A stretch of DNA of 64,000 nt from positions 49,124,286-49,188,285 of the forward strand of contig NC_077245.1 of NCBI RefSeq assembly GCF_947179165.1, read 5' to 3'. The notes beneath the pieces were generated by a model. The model was not told the origin of the DNA. It did no database searches and worked only from the letters and a program-made list of their open reading frames with translations. Within the stretch, counting starts at the first letter, position 1. Each line of letters starts with the position of its first letter. Of the stretch, positions 46,397 to 56,946 are shown one piece after another. A program made the translations under genes and the position numbers. The DNA comes from Solanum dulcamara. Lineage: Eukaryota; Streptophyta; Magnoliopsida; Solanales; Solanaceae.

Positions 46397-47091
46397 TGAA
46401 GGAGTTCTACTGGAAAAGTAGTCTCCCCGTCCCAACGTAAGGGGTTATGTTGGATTCCATATAATAGCTCGCATGGTCTTAAATGTCAGTTAAGGTAACT
46501 TTCCCATAAAATAATTATTTTAAAGTTTTATATGATGTGTCTCATGCATGCATTCACCCATGCATATTGTTTATATATATGACTTGATGTACTTTATTTT
46601 AGCATGCTCACATACTTAATACATTCAAAATAATAACTCATACTTTTGCCTACATGATATCACCATGTAGGAACTGGCATGTCCCCACACTCTCCTCCTC
46701 GTTGATAGATTGATCATCGAAGGCTACTAATAGTGGTGAGTTCCCATAATCCAAAAACAACACTCCTACCCTTTTCTAGCTTATATTATGTTAAGACATT
46801 GAGTTTCATTTTGGTATCGTTGATTAAATCTTAAAGGTGAGCTAGGGACATGTCTTAACCCCTGCTAAGTCTAAAATATAGAAGGTATTGTTGGACATAA
46901 TAAGTGACATTATGTTGAGTTTGAGTCTTGTGTAATGTGAAGTCCCTTAGTCCCAATAATCCCCTGTATGTTTATGCTTGTTGATTATCATTGCCATTGA
47001 ATTGCTTGATGAATGCTAAGAGCCTTGGGTGAGGTGACTTCATGTGCTTTATTCGTCGTGTCATGTATAGGCCTTAGTCTTTGGTCATGAA
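46397..47091 (+). mobile_element. Element D 3' LTR, part 2
   Basis: Continues the LTR interrupted at 35839 and aligns with 28650-29376 of the 5' LTR (shared TTATGTTGGATTCCATATAA and ACTCCTACC). It ends near GGTCATGA at 47091. Confidence 0.85.
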
Positions 47092-48233
47092 AATAAATAA
47101 CTCATAAACTTCCTTTGATGGATGAAGACTCACTAAGACTTCGTCGTAAGATATTAACTAGCCACGTGGATGGATATGATCCTCAATCTCAACCCCTACA
47201 TTATCAAAAAATGTAGGCAACAATATATGTTAGTACGTTTGAATGTACTAAGTATGTGGGCATGTCATGCAATATAAATAATAAGATGCACTGATCAAGA
47301 ATGTAAATAGTAAAGGGGATAAGTAAAGCCATAAAGAAATCATAATGTCAAAGCATTTGATACATGTAATTGAAGATCATAAAATAACATAATAATCATA
47401 TACATATGTGGGATATGAACCATAATCGACAATAAGACCATGCAACTATAACATGGAATCCTATTGTCTCCCCATAGAACAAAGAAAAGGAGAATCTAGT
47501 TATCAAGGTAGACTTTACCCTGATAGGCGGGTCACATACATACGTTATATATGGATCCACTAGCTACACCATAAGGCAACCTATGTTGGCACATAGTTAA
47601 AAAGACATGAGATAGCTACTAAGGCTTTTGGTTTGGCCCCTACCTCATGTCCACTCGGTGCTAAGTCAAATCCCATGGAATACGTATCATAACATAGTAA
47701 TCATACTTAGGATATTTCATAGACATGAGCATAGGTTTTAAATTCATAGAATAGCTCATTTTATAATGTAAGTGCAATGTGAGTATTGTCTTTCCACATT
47801 ACAAATCATAATTGCATAATTTATATCATTCGGTCCTAGGTCACCACATAAGGACCAAAGTCTCCTATCTTCATAACCTGCATAAAAATCAAAACTTGAA
47901 AATACTTACAATTGATGATCATATTTCATACTTGAATTTAGTGTAAAACTCATATACATAATCAATTTGATTGAAACTTATAACAATAGCTTGAAAACAT
48001 TGGACTCCATATTCATAATTCATATGATTCATCGTAAAAAGTAGCTTTATGTATGGACGTTCATAATTCAAATTAAAATCATGTAATTTACGTAGAAACA
48101 TACTTATAATGATCATAAATGATGATTTAAAATGAAATTGAATCAGTCCAACATAATTCATAAAGATTGAAGTTTAAAAGTAATAAGATTTAATGAGATT
48201 TTTGAAAGAAACGTTGGACTCTATGAGTGAAGG
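47092..48233 (-). mobile_element. LTR E2 fragment (minus), broken by element c
   Basis: Collinear with about 57215-58355 of LTR E (shared AACCCCTACATTATNANAAA-type block and GGATATGATCCTCAA). The 3' end of the LTR is missing at the junction with element D. The other end is cut within the conserved stem-loop block (TCTATGAGTGAAGG) by insertion of element c. Flank GAAGG (48229-48233) is the presumed left target duplication of c; the right one is lost. Confidence 0.75.
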
Positions 48234-51200
48234 TGTTACACCTCACACTCTTGAGATCAGAATAGTTCTTAACATTCTTAGAAGTGAGAATGTGAGCTGG
48301 ATAATCTACGACACCATCAAATGACTCCAAGAAAAGAAGAGTGCGATACCCCGTCAGAGGGAAGGTTGGAAACAGAGTCATAAGAAATTTGAAGGAATTG
48401 GAGGCCAAGAAATGAGTCGTAGGACTCGATTTACCTATGTAAGCTACTAATTTAGAATTCTTATATACTTGAGTTACTTAAAGACATACCAAGCTTACGT
48501 AGCATGGATTACACGGGTTCTTAAAATAAGACAAGATTACGAACCCACGGAGAAGAGAAGAAGATGAAACATGGCATCCTAGGAAGGCGACACATGGCTT
48601 ACCCTCAAGCAAGAAGGTGACCCACCTGGTTTGGGTCAAGTAGGTGACCCACCTACTTGGGGGTGGTCCCCACCAAGGACAAGTGGCAGCCCCTAACTAG
48701 TTGAATGGTTACGTTGGCCCAATAAGGTGTGGAAACATGTCCCCCTATGGGGATGACACATGTCACCTCCCAAAACAGCACATAAGGGTATGTTAATGAC
48801 TCTTAAGTCATTCAGTTTCAGCAAAAAGGAAACCAAAGGGAAGAGAGAAGAAACGTGAGGCAAAAAAAGGATTTTCTATGACTTTGGCCAAATTTAAGGT
48901 GAGTTCTTCAATTTTCCTCCGTGAATTAATTATCTACAATGTTTTTCAACCATGTGGACATGTATACATGTTTCTTAGGATGCCTACGGAACCATGGTTT
49001 CAGTTTACACTTGGAAAGAAATAAGAGAAAGTTGAAGGAGAAAATGTTAAAAACTAGTTAACAAACCCATTTTTGGAAGGGACTGTTGTTAGTAATATTG
49101 GTATAACTTCTTGTGTACAGCTTCATTTCGAGTGATTCAATATTTTTTGTAAAGGTATTTAATAGGTATATAACTTTAATTTAGTTTTTAAAATCCAGTT
49201 TTTCATTTATCGTCTTGAAAAAGGGTAAAGAAGTATAGAGGAGGTACCGCCCAGATTTTTTTTTTGAAATCTTACACGGACTGCAGTTGGTATTTTGGGC
49301 ATATCTTTTTGTACGGAATTTATATAGGGGTGATTCGAAATTATATTAGACCCTAAGACACATGTATATAACTTTCATTGAGTACATAAATCCTGTTTCT
49401 CTCAATTACCCCTTCGAAATGAAGAGACAATGCAAGACAGTAAGATGTGCAGAATTCACGTTTTGATAGTTTTGAGTGAGTTGTTTGGGGTTTGTATTGT
49501 GTAATGTTGGTGTGAATTGCTTGTATACATGTTTCAGGTTGTTATTTTTGGTTGGCTGTAGTTATTAGGGGTTTGATTGGAAATTTGGATAGGGCACGTT
49601 ATAGGGGAGGTACTGCCCAATTTTCGTTAACACCTTAACTAATTAAAGGACTAGTCGAGGAAACGGACAAGGAAATTGATTCCATGGATACTAAGGTGCA
49701 ACTGAAGGTGCTGGAAAGTCCAGATTGGTTGATATTTGTATTACTTCCATGTTGAATAGGTTCAAAGGACGACGAGTAGAACATGACAAAGAGTAACTCG
49801 TACGAGGTATATAAAGCTTTCTCTTGGAATATTTTGGTATAAGTACGTACAACTATCTTCCTTTCCGTTTGGAAATTCTTAGCCTTAAGTGAATTGTATG
49901 TTGAATGTGGGGATAATTCCATTCCCAGAACTCCAGGTATGCCTCATAATCCCTGACTACAGTTAGGTGTTGACACCCCTACAAGAATTGAGCATTTCCT
50001 ATTAAGGCTTTTACGTGCTAAAGAGTAGCGTATGGGAAACTATCTTTCCTTTATCTTGATATGTACTTGGTATGAAAATGAGGTTATGATGCCGTGATTT
50101 TTCACCGAGCCCCAGGCTAGGCCGGGTATGAAATATACACATGATGACCACATAAAGGAAAGTACAGACTAAATAGAACTTATTCTCTTTCTTCTTCTGG
50201 CATGTATTAGTTGTAAGTTAAACATGATATGAGTTCTGAGGTAACTCCATTCTTAGCATCTCTTATTTACTTTTGAATATCGAACTCCTAAAATAGTTGA
50301 ACTATTTCCCTGGACTCTTCTATATGTTAAAGAGGTACCAAAATGTACTGGCTCCAAGTCTTAAAGACTGTATGATACTAAGTGTTTTGAGTCCATAAAT
50401 GATTTGGACCTATGTTGATACATGTCTAGGGTCCCCGACATTACAGTTGAGATAACCCATAATGACATTTAGAGGACACTCTAGATGACTACACCACTAC
50501 TCGAGTCCTCAGTCAAAAACTTAACTTTCTTGTTCTATTGAGTCTCCAATAATGATTTAAACTGCATATAGTTTCTCACTACTCTACTCATGTATATTGT
50601 AGCACTTCTTTCAGAGAGTCCTGGGCCGGGAATAGTAATCGTGCATAATTCACTGCATTGTCCACCGAGCCCCTCACTAGAGGGTCGGGATACGTATGGA
50701 TATATATATATATATGATGATGTATTGTAATAAGGTTGTGATGGCACTAGGTTATGATGATCTTACAGGTGTATCCACCAGACCCCTGATAGGGCCGGCT
50801 ATATGATATAATTTGAACATGCATGTTTTTATGATTCACAAAGTACAAGTATAGAGGCTTCTTTTATAATGTACTGGATTCCCTGCTTCTCTGCTTCAAA
50901 TATATTTCCAGTTATGCTATGTTATGTTTTACATACTCAGTATATATATCGTACTAACCCCTTTTTCTCGGGGGGCTGCGTTTCATGCTCGCAGGTACAG
51001 ATACAGGTTTTGGAGTCCGTCAGCTTAGGATTTCGCTCAGCTCAGCTGGAGGAGGCTCCATTGTATCGGAGCCTAGTTTTTGATACTAAATATTAATGTA
51101 TAGAATTGTTTTGTCTATTTAGGAGTACGGTGGGGGCCTTGTCCCGCCATATATTGTCGTTAATATTTTTAGAGGTCTGCAGACATGTATATATGGGTTG

Positions 51201-51462
51201 TGTATATTAGTTTGATTCAGCTAGGTCTACATGATGTATGGTATATGTTATTATGTTATGGAAGCCTTGTCGGCTTGCATGCCCTTTCATGTTACGACAC
51301 AAACGAAAAAGGTCTAGAGGTTTATGAAAATATTATTGCCCAATGGGGCTCTGTTATATGATATTGTTTTATTTACAGTTCAATTTGACCAGAGCTGATA
51401 GTTAGGTATATAGGGGGTCCAAGTCGGACCCCATTCACAGCCTATAGGGTTGGGTCGTGACA
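48234..51462 (+). mobile_element. Element c 5' LTR (long-LTR Ty3/gypsy family)
   Basis: A 3229-bp LTR from TGTTACACCTCACACTC to GGGTTGGGTCGTGACA, with the PBS four bases later. It is homologous to solo LTRs a and b. It contains a twice-occurring word TATAGNGGAGGTACNGCCCA (49225-49255 and 49600-49617), degenerate tandem units (50600-50780) and partly decayed paired stem-loops (50936-50977). Confidence 0.9.
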
Positions 51463-51466
51463 GAAG

Positions 51467-51478
51467 TGGTATCAGAGC
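51467..51478 (+). other. Primer-binding site of element c
   Basis: TGGTATCAGAGC, a perfect initiator-tRNA-Met PBS, and the only perfect one on the plus strand of the window. Confidence 0.92.
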
Positions 51479-53929
51479 AGTTCGTCCTTGGATTGTCTGC
51501 AGACCGTGTCTAGTAGAATCTTTTGTATTGATGTGTTGCACGCCACATCTATAAATAGAAGGTTACAGGACATTTAGGATGTTACCTTTCTTTTATACCT
51601 GAGATCTTGCTATAGATCCGAGTCATAAGACAATTCTTTATACTAACCTTGGATCTTAACAGAAGGACGACACTAACAGAAAGAAGTAATTGACGAAATG
51701 GGAAGTTACGAAGCATGATGGTAAGTAAAGTAAAGGCTCGAAAGATATCTGCTGGGTAAAGTATTGATATGTGATTGAAATGTAAAGTTGAAACCTGAAA
51801 GGAAAGCAGATAGAAAGTGCAACAGATGAAGTTGGAAGTTGGACTTACGAGGTAAGTCCGTTACTTTCATACTATTGTTAACGTTGAAAGCCCTGTATGG
51901 CTACGATATGAGATGATATTGAAAGCCCTGTGTGGATGTGATATATTATGAATATATATATATGTGTTGGCCCTCTGTGGCATTGTTGGTATTTTCTGCA
52001 TGCAGATTTGGGGATAAGAAATATAGAGGAAACTCTGTCGAAATGTTTCCAAAATAAGAAAAGGGAATGAAACATAGAGTCTTAAGATATCTTGGAAGTT
52101 GATACCAAGTACCCCCATTATGGTTAACTAAAGTTGTAAGAGGTACCCTTCAGGCCGTCAATAAGGGATCCCCTTTTCACTTGGGGAAGTTTATTACGAA
52201 AAAGCAAAAGTCTATCTGAGCAATACATTTCAGACCACCGTATCTCCAGCCGTAATTGTGTTGTAGGAAAGAAAAACTCAGGATGAAAGGTCAGATGTCT
52301 AATAATTGAATTTCACTCATTTTGAAAATACCCCCGCAACTCCTATTGTAAATTACATGAGTTGTTCATAACTCAAGGATAAACTCGGAAGGAGACCAAA
52401 TAGGTCAAGTATTAAAAGAAGTACTGTGATGTTTAAGAGATTCTGGTTTCTTCCAACAATGGACAGGAAATGGTTTATGATAATAGTTTATAGTTCTCCA
52501 CCGACTAATTAGGGAAAAAAATTCTAAACAGAAGAACCTCAAAGAGATTTCAGGAACTGAATATGAGTATGAATTAAACATATAGTATAACAGTATGGGG
52601 ATAAAGTGAAACCGCGAATAAGGCGCACTTGGTAGATGCTAACTAAGTTAAAAGCCTGCGTGGAGTACGCAGTAAGAGCATGGAGCTTAAGATATAAAGG
52701 AATGACGCATGTGCAATCCGTCGCCCTAAAAATAGTGGAACCCTTAAAACAAAAAGACGACAGACTTAGAGAATAAATGGTGCAACTTATGTTAATCCAA
52801 AGAAACAAAGGATATAGGTTGGGACAAATCCACTACTTCAAGAAAACTGATAATAGTTATCGTCGGAATACTAGTATTGTCTAATTGAAATTGGAACGTC
52901 TACAAGTACTAATTAATTTTTGATGAAGGTAAGTAGAATGTGGCCTCAGATGAGTAGTCCTATGGGTCCCATTACTCAAGTACAGAGTAATAGATGAGGT
53001 GTCACGCTATGTATGAAGAGGTTCTCGTTGTTTCATAATTTAGCCAAAATTCCATACATGGATAACCAGGTTGTAAAATATATAGGAAGATGGGGACCTG
53101 ATGCAGTACCAAATAGATTGGAGAAAGAGATTAGACAAAATTGAGACTGGACATAGAGACATAGAGCAAGATACAAGCAGATGAAAGTATGAGTACCCTC
53201 TAAAGGGGGGAAGTTAATGAGAAATTGGCAAAAGTAGGAGGAGGCAATTGATATGGAAATATATTTGAGATGGACGTCTAAACTTCAATAAAATATCTTG
53301 TCGGACTAAGTAAGAAAGGTCTAGAAGCCACCAATAATTGGATGGAAGCCAGAATGCTACATAAGGCAGTGTTAAGAAGATTGTGATGAGACCCTGAACA
53401 ACATAACACTAGAAGGCGGCTACGTATAAAACAGAAGAGTGTAACCATGAAAAGATATCGAATAACTCAAGAGACATTACAAAGGATAATGACAGCATGC
53501 TAGACCAAAAGCCAAAATGTTGGCTATAGAGTTAGTCGCAAATGATGTTGCGATAGATAAATAACCAAAGAAAAAGGAATAAAAAGTCTTCCGTGATAGA
53601 AAATGAGAAGAACTCAGAGTGAATAGGGGAAAAGAAAGAAGTGCGACAAGAGGGGACGAGTGGGACAACGCTAAGATATCTCTCAGGTTAAGTTGAAAAC
53701 CTTCTCATATCCTTGTAAAGGTAAAGAATGACAAGAAAATGTGTCAAGAGGATTACAAGCAAGGGTAAGGAAAATTTTGAAATGGTTTGAATAAGATGGA
53801 CAGGACTAGTTGGTTGCAAGATAACAGAGGAAAGGACAAGGCAAAACATAAAGACTCGCGAGATTACGCTAAGATAAATTTTGGGCTAAGTTGAGTGCCC
53901 CGCACATTATTGCAAGTATTACCATGAAA
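51479..53929 (+). pseudogene. Element c leader and unreadable gag/pol-equivalent region
   Basis: The leader resembles those of D and B (stem-loop at 51530-51549, then TATAAATAGAAGG and ACAGGACATTTAGGA). After that the sequence is purine-rich on the plus strand, as gypsy internal regions are, but I cannot read a gag, protease or RT block. A short direct repeat around GAAAGCCCTGTRTGG lies at 51885-51935. A PPT-like CTAAAGGGGGGAAG occurs at about 53199. Either the region is very old or it is a non-autonomous filler. Confidence 0.5.
51530..51549 (+). promoter_or_regulatory. Leader stem-loop of element c (dimerisation-site-like)
   Basis: GATGTG-TTGCACGC-CACATC: a perfect 6-bp stem with an 8-nt loop, 52 nt downstream of the PBS. 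Stem sequence differs from element D by a paired change. Confidence 0.65.
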
Positions 53930-54045
53930 CGAGACATGAGGACTTCCCAAAAAGGTCACCCATCCTAGTACTTCTCTCGCCCCAGCATGCTTAACTTTAA
54001 AATTCTAATAGAACTTAATGTGTTAGTGCTGGTATGATCACGCGA
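53930..54045 (-). pseudogene. 5S rRNA-like sequence (antisense inside element c)
   Basis: The minus strand carries, in order, the plant 5S rRNA blocks GATCATACCAGCACTAA (about 54041-54025), GTTAAGCATGCT, GGGCGAGAG, AGTACTAGGATGGGTGACC and GGGAAGTCCTC (near 53950-53940). The length (~116 nt) fits 5S (about 120). The first stem end and the region after CACTAA are diverged. The block corresponding to the internal control region (box A and the GGATGGGTGACC box C) is the best preserved. It could come from an inserted 5S gene, a 5S-derived SINE or a Cassandra-type TRIM LTR, which is known to carry 5S sequence. I could not find flanking LTR ends or a target duplication. It is unlikely to be a working ribosomal gene. 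Confidence 0.8.
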
Positions 54046-54519
54046 GATGGAACAATCTGAACTAGGGACGGGGGAATGATATGAGATTATGTACCCAGAG
54101 TATTATAAGATACGTTAAGGCAATTGTAATAAGGGCTTAAGGAAAACCAGCAGGATTAATTAATTACTAACTAATGGCGCACTTGAATGCCACAGTTCTT
54201 CGACATAGTACCAGCTAATGATAGGCAAATGACCGAATGGTTATATGGGCCAGTGGGCGAGGGAATTTTGACACCACTTGGCAGCCAACTCTAAGGAATG
54301 AAAAGAAAAACCCCAAAGGTAAGGGTACCAGCTGATATAATTTATGGAAACCAGGAAGTAATACTCGAGGTTGAAAATTCCACAATATGACCAGGGCTAT
54401 AAGACTCACCTCGCACTCCTTCGACAGATGACTTTGGAGGGAATGTTACCTAGGGATTAATGATATTATCCCATGCTCCTTCAATCAAAGGCTACCTACT
54501 CAGCCGAGAAGGTGTAAAA
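54046..54519 (+). other. Element c internal region, unreadable
   Basis: Sequence between the 5S-like segment and the integrase remnant. No domain is recognisable. It is presumed decayed pol. Confidence 0.35.
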
Positions 54520-55375
54520 TTATAGGGTAAAAGAGTGGTAGGACCTTATGGAGTCCCCATAGCTGTTATCCCAGATGAAGGAGCCCAAGTTATAGTTAAC
54601 TACCGAAGATCAGTCCGCAAAGAAACTAGGAAGACAAATAAGTCTTCGTACACTACTTGACCCTCAAACCTGATGAACAGGCTATGACATACCACTTAAA
54701 TGATAGAAGATATGCCATGAGCTGGTGTTGTGAACTTCGAAGATAGCTGGGATAATTATCTATCACTTATCAAGTTGCCCATAATAATAATTACTACTTC
54801 AATATCCCAATGGCCCTGTACAAGACTAGTAGAGCAAGACGTGTAAGTCCCCTATTGGATGGGTTGATGTTAGAAAGACTAAGCTAAAAAGGCCTCGAAA
54901 TGATTAAGAAAGCTATTGACTAAAAGCTTAGAGGTGGCAAAAATATATACCGATAATCGACATAGACATATAAAGTTTAAATTGATGATTGGATGTTCAT
55001 AACAAGGTCATCCAGAAAAGGAAACTTAACCCAAAATACATTAGACTGTATCAAGTTGCTCGTAAGGTGGGCAAAGTGGCCGATAAGTTGAGCTTACCCC
55101 CTTATTTGGAAACTATACGCCCAGTCTATCAGATAAGGATGCTTCGTAGGGGTACTGACGAGCCACCCAGGGTATATTCCATAGATGATGTCCAAGAAAT
55201 AGCATCCTGCGAGGAAGAACCTATTGCAATCTTAGATCGGCAAACTAGAAGATTGTAGACTAAAGACGTGCCTCCCGTCAAGATACTGTGGCAAAACCAA
55301 AACTAGAAAAGGGGATGACCTGAGAAATTGAAAATGACATAAAACACAAATATTCATACCTATTCCCAATGTCTA
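54520..55375 (+). pseudogene. Element c integrase remnant with chromodomain-like end
   Basis: A degenerate integrase core at about 54540-54800 (a block like GPYGVPIAVIPDEGAQV, then later ALYKTSRARRVSP). The cleaner C-terminus at 54989-55258 reads YQVARKVGKVADKLSLPP, RPVYQIRMLRR and EEPIAILDRQTRRL. It is followed by DVPPVKILWQNQN beyond a stop. This shows that c was a chromovirus-type gypsy element. 55376-55512 is non-coding. Confidence 0.75.
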
Positions 55376-55512
55376 CAAGTAACCCCAACTCTTGAAACTC
55401 GTATATTAATTACTTGGATGAAATTATGTTTGATCGCAATAGAAAACAATCTTCCTACAATCGGTATAAAGTCTTAAGGGAAGTTTTATTTAACATTTGG
55501 GGAAGAATGTTC

Positions 55513-55527
55513 TAAAGGGGGGAAGGA
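55513..55527 (+). other. Polypurine tract of element c
   Basis: AAAGGGGGGAAGGA directly before the TG of the 3' LTR. Confidence 0.85.
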
Positions 55528-55732
55528 TGTTACACACCACACTCTTGAGCTCGGAATAGTTCTTAAGCTTCTTAGAAGTGAGCATGTGAGCCGGATAATC
55601 TACGACACCATCAAATGACTTTAAGGAAAGAAGAGTGCGATACTCCATCAGAGGGAAGGTTGGAAATAGAGTCATAAGAAATCCGAAAGGAATTGGAGGC
55701 TAAGAAATGAGTCTTAGGACTCTATTTACCTA
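55528..55732 (+). mobile_element. Element c 3' LTR, first ~205 bp only
   Basis: TGTTACACACCACACTC and the following 200 bp align with the start of LTR c (48234-48440). At about 55732 the sequence changes to the middle of a minus-strand LTR of the same family (LTR d). Confidence 0.85.
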
Positions 55733-56922
55733 CGTATAACCATACCATAAACTCTAAATTGAAAGGAAAACCCTTAACTTAACCTAAACTCATCAAACTC
55801 GCCAAGACTATCAAAACGTGAATTCTGGACAACCTACTATCTTATATTGTCGCTTAGTTCTGAAGGGGAAATTGAGGGAAACAAGATTTGTGGCATCAAT
55901 GAAAGTTATATACACGTGTCTTAGGTTCTTATACAATTTTGAATCACCCCTAAAGAAATTTAGTATAAAAAGATATACCTAAAATACCAACAGCAGTCCG
56001 TGTAGGATTTCCAAAACAGAATCTGGAAAGCACCTCCCCTATACTTCATCACCCTTTTTCGAGTAGATAAAAGAAAAGATGGGTTTTAGAGGCTAAATAT
56101 AAGTTATATACCTATGAAATATCTTTCCAAAACATCTTGAATCACTTGAAACGAAGCTTTACACAAGGAGTTACACTAGTATTACTAACAGTAGTCCTAT
56201 TTAAAAATGGGTTTGTTAACAAGAACAAAAAACTCCTCATTGCCCCAACAATAAATTTTATGTTGTTAAACACCATTTCTTAACTGAAGAATACCTTAGA
56301 AACTTAACATATGGAATGAAATTGGAGGACTTACCTCAAAGCCATGGTTGCCGTAGCTCCTTTCTCTCTTCCTCGATGTTTCTCATCTTTTTCCTAAGTG
56401 TAAAAAGGATGGAAAATGAAGGCTTAGTCATAAGACTAAGTATATATAGCATTCCCTACCATATGGCATACCCTAGGGGTGACACGTGGCATCCTCCTAG
56501 GGTTCCATCTCATACCATACAACCAATCATACTCTGCCACGTGGCAGCATAGGGTCCACCCCAAGTAGGTGTGTCACCTACTTGTCACCTGCTTACTTCA
56601 TTTTCGTGAGTTTATTATCTTGTCTCGCTTCAAGAACCTACGTATTCCTTGATATTTAAGCTTGACGTGTACTCTGAGAGCTTAATTATGCAAGATGTTC
56701 AAATCGGTAGCTTATGCAAGTAGGTCGAGTCCTACGACTCATTACTTGGCTTCCAACTCTTTCCAACTTCTTCTAACCTTATTTCCAATCTTCTCTATTA
56801 TAGAGTGTCTCATTCTCCTTTCCTTAGAGTTATTTGATAGCGTTGTAACTAATCAGGGTCACATGGCAACTCTTAAGAAGTTTAAGAAGGCTTTCCAAAG
56901 TTCAGAAGTACAGGGCGTAACA
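55733..56922 (-). mobile_element. LTR d (long-LTR family, minus, truncated)
   Basis: The minus strand begins TGTTACGCCCTGTAC at 56922 and matches the first ~1.2 kb of LTRs a, b and c. The rest is missing at the junction with c's 3' LTR. It sits directly after the PBS of element E, so it interrupted E's leader. Confidence 0.82.
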
Positions 56923-56929
56923 ATCTTGT

Positions 56930-56941
56930 GCTCTGATACCA
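56930..56941 (-). other. Primer-binding site of element E
   Basis: Minus TGGTATCAGAGC, a perfect initiator-tRNA-Met PBS next to the end of LTR E. E's leader and body downstream were displaced or lost when LTR d arrived. Confidence 0.9.
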
Positions 56942-56946
56942 AGTTT

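Noticed and set aside
51950..51965. Short TA-rich run near 51955
   Set aside because: Too short and common in AT-rich DNA to mean anything.
52600..52680. tRNA-like words in element c
   Set aside because: No cloverleaf with matching acceptor and T arms could be drawn.
53930..54045. A functional 5S rRNA gene
   Set aside because: It is single copy, antisense inside a decayed element, with several changes in conserved helices and no tandem 5S array around it.
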